58,505 nucleotides of DNA. Origin: Byssothecium circinans (lineage: Eukaryota > Ascomycota > Dothideomycetes > Pleosporales > Massarinaceae). Position 1 is the stretch's first letter; each line of letters starts with the position of its first letter. The position numbers and the translations under genes were made by a program. Where the stretch lies: the NCBI GenBank assembly GCA_010015675.1, contig ML977064.1, positions 1 through 58,505 of the forward strand, given 5' to 3'. The notes beneath the pieces are model-generated. The model did not search any database and was not told the DNA's origin. It worked only from the letters and a program-made list of their open reading frames with translations. Shown here piece after piece: positions 56,097 through 58,505 of the stretch.

Positions 56097-56590
56097 CTAG
56101 TTTAACACTTAGTATAGCGTAACTACTAATTAATAGCTGCCCTACTAAGTTAATTAAAGCCTAGATTACTATAATAATATTAACTTATTAAACTATCCTA
56201 TCCCTCTCTACTTCTCCCCACCCTTAATGCATCCTATCTTAGTCACTGCCTAGATCTATGAACTTGAAACTCCTTCTCCATTGCAAGCGATAGTAGCCTG
56301 ATAGTCGTAAGAGCCCACACCCACACCTATGAAAGAAGATACGCTATATTATACTAGGCGAGATGGCGGCAAATAACTAGAACATATTTAACCTAGTAGG
56401 TCACGGTGTAAGCTAGTTCATGGCTTAGGCCACTCTATTAATATCTTACCCTTAATAATACTAAATTACTGAGGCATCTATAACGCCTTAATAGTTCTAA
56501 TAATTCATTAAAATACTATATAAACGCCTGCGAAAAAAATGTACTATTTAAATTTCCTTAGGAGCTTAATGTTGCGGCCACTTTAGGTAG
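56097..56590. other. Partly undecayed stretch without a gene
   Basis: Between 56200 and 56430 CpA and TpG are again frequent, unlike the neighbours. I recognise no product. A lone GCGGCCAC at 56575 resembles the D-type unit core. Confidence 0.45.
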
Positions 56591-56599
56591 TAGTAGTAG

Positions 56600-58210
56600 G
56601 TAGTAGTAATATAGCCTATGCGCCTTCCCCTATTTCTGCACCCTCTATAGAACTACTAGTACGTCTCTATTTCTTCTATTTCTTTATAGGAGGATTTGAA
56701 GCCTTCCTCTTTCTCTTTTAGAAAGTTTGTATAGACTTCTAGGTGTTTTATTTCTCTTATTTCTTACGCTCCTAGGCAGCCTTCTACTTAGCCTTAATCC
56801 TCTCTCTTCTCTCTCTTCTTAACTCTTAACCTTTGTCTTTCTTCTTGTTATTAAAGCTTAAGGACCTTCTATTAAGCCTTCTCTACCTTAATATGAGCTC
56901 TCTTAAGTTATTATTCCTCTTCTTCTTATTCTCTAACTCTCTTATATGCTTAAGCCTCCTATATCTTTCTAGGTGACTAAAGGACTGCTCCACCATAGTA
57001 CTCTTAACGTTATTATGAGTTAAGAGGCTTGCTCTTCTTCTTATATTTCTATGTAAGTAAAAGAGCCTGCCTTAAGCCTTATATTTCTATGTAGAGTAGG
57101 TTATTCTAGATAAAGATGTAATAGAGTAACTATTAAAGCTTCTAAGTCTCTTTACTACTCTATTCTTTTGCTACAGACTTAATAAGGGTCTGTATCTTCT
57201 GCTAATCCTTGCTATTAAGTACTAAGGTTAAGCTCTCGCGTGAATCTTATTCTAGTGTTAAGTACTAGAATCATTTAAGGATAGCTTCTAGGTTAAGTAG
57301 CTATAAGCTAGTTACTTTAAATAACTTTAGAATAGTTTATTCTTAAAAGGACTTAGTCTAGGCTTACTAGAATAGAAGAAAGAAGTCTCCTTTCTTTACT
57401 AAGACTAGGCCCTAAGCGTTATAGAGGTATTATGTAAGAGCTTTTAAATAGGCTGTTAAAAGAGGCTTAAACATCACTACATCTAGTAGTTATAGTGTAT
57501 AAGTTAAGTAAGGGGGAAATACTAGGAGGAGAATCCAATTCTAGTAATAGAAGTTAATAAAATCTATTATAATATAGGAACCATGGCTGTCTAGGATTAA
57601 TAACCTCTAGGATCTCTTTGCTTTAGCTTTAGTGTATTAATTAAACACCTGTTTAAGCTAGGCAAGGCTAATATCATTGTTAGTCTATCTATTTAGAGAT
57701 AAGCTAATAAAGACCTAGTGTTGTATAGCCTTAATATCCTTAACCTAGGCTAACTGGATAGCCTTATTAGCAGCTGCAAATAGGATAGCTAGCGGCAAAG
57801 CTAATCTATCAGCACATATATAGGCTAACAACGTTATCTACTCTCTATTGCTATCTTAAAGTGCTGTCCTTACTTCCCTGCTATTCTACATAGCCTTGCT
57901 AAAGATCCTTTTGCTTCTCCTAAGTACCTTAAGTAGGAAGCCTTTCTCATCCATATTATACGTATTATACTGCTTAATGTTGTATTCCCCCATCTTCTTA
58001 GTTATAAGTTGAAAGAATTAACGGTATTTATCCTCTAAATTAGCATGGTGGTGTACTTTATCTATTACAGGTACCTAGTAAGGTGTAATAGCCATCTAGT
58101 TACTATTAAGGAATCAGGAAACCTAGCTTTTGCTCATTAGTTGTTTTGCAATTGCAGAGGTAAAGTTTTGAACTATCTCTCTTATAGGTTGTAGACGACG
58201 AGCTGTTAGC
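56600..58210 (-). pseudogene. Pogo/Fot1-type transposase G, N-terminus displaced
   Basis: Minus-strand blocks in order. NTYNMDEKGFLLKVL (about 57970-57925) carries the first catalytic Asp. ISLSLNR*TNNDISLA (about 57705) matches the family's SxNGWT block. LILDSHGSYI (about 57598-57570) carries the second Asp. A block resembling LLLVFPPxxTxTLxxLDVVMFKPL follows (about 57530-57450). The C-terminal region (about 57000-56600) is Lys/Arg/Glu-rich and coiled-coil-like. This is a lineage distinct from A-C and from H. Decayed by stops at Trp/Gln sites. At its N-terminal side element F begins (58222), so the DNA-binding domain is missing or lies beyond F. Confidence 0.85.
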
Positions 58211-58221
58211 TATTCTATATA

Positions 58222-58505
58222 ACGTATTCCACCACCGAAGCGGCCACACCACCGAAGCGGCCACTTTTTCTTGGCAAGGAAAATCAAAGAGTATTATCTT
58301 ATTAACAAAGCTAAACCTTAATATTTTCTTTCAAAATTTTAAACCTAGATAGATATATATATAATCTAATAGCTATTAAATTGCTATAGCCTTAGCTTAC
58401 GTAATAAAATAGTTATTAACTAAAAAGGTACTAGTAGCTAAAACCTACCTTAAACTATAGATTAATACCTAAACGTTAGTAATATACTATATAACTTCTA
58501 GGACT
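58222..58505. mobile_element. Short non-autonomous TA-target element F (cut by window end)
   Basis: It starts ACGTATTCCACC next to TA (58220-58221), with two clean units ACCACCGAAGCGGCCAC, then TTTTTCTTGGCAAGGAAAATC. The following bases match D and E. The right end lies outside the window. Confidence 0.9.

Overview
The window is nuclear DNA of a filamentous ascomycete. Short GT-AG introns (49-204 nt), compact housekeeping genes and a sharp switch to TA-rich DNA with RIP-style decay (CpA/TpG lost, CAG/CAA/TGG turned into stops) point to a Pezizomycotina genome with compartments. A Pleosporalean Dothideomycete is my best guess, from overall style only.

Gene-rich part (1-21.4 kb). Four genes can be built with consistent splicing: pyruvate carboxylase (minus, 8 exons, 1199 aa), clathrin heavy chain (minus, 8 exons with 21- and 27-nt microexons, 1684 aa), the eIF3 subunit j homologue HCR1 (plus, 4 exons, 273 aa) and a three-finger C2H2 transcription factor (plus, 628 aa). 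They serve anaplerosis, vesicle coating, translation initiation and transcription. They are independent genes, not a cluster. Clathrin and HCR1 are divergent and share a 1.2-kb upstream region. Spacers are rich in microsatellites.

Transition (21.4-26.2 kb). A roughly 20-bp motif (GCTAAAGATTGCAGTGAAAA-like) recurs about twelve times with no gene around it. A pogo/Fot1-type element (H, 23078-24863) sits among the copies. The edge of RIP decay falls inside it, near 23.35 kb: its left terminal repeat is intact, its right one mutated.

Repeat compartment (26.2-58.5 kb). There are no host genes that I can see. It holds pogo/Fot1-type elements A, B and C (about 1.82-1.86 kb each), a further transposase remnant G, three copies of a short non-autonomous element (D, E, F), two chromodomain Gypsy elements (coding on the minus strand) and one Copia element. 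B carries Gypsy-1 and element D, and D carries Gypsy-2. Removing these insertions and their target duplications leaves B at 1859 bp, against 1858 bp for intact A. A 240-bp run of N lies in D.

Most notable: all the pogo-type and short elements have terminal repeats built from tandem 17-bp units. Each unit has a fairly conserved half and a family-specific half. Elements with the same transposase (A/B/C) or the same interior (D/E) carry different units. Seventeen bp is also the length of the box bound by CENP-B, a protein derived from pogo transposases, so this looks like a diversifying transposase-recognition code. Also notable are a Cys-rich ORF on the strand opposite gag-pol in both Gypsy copies, and a half-tRNA-type primer site in the Copia element.
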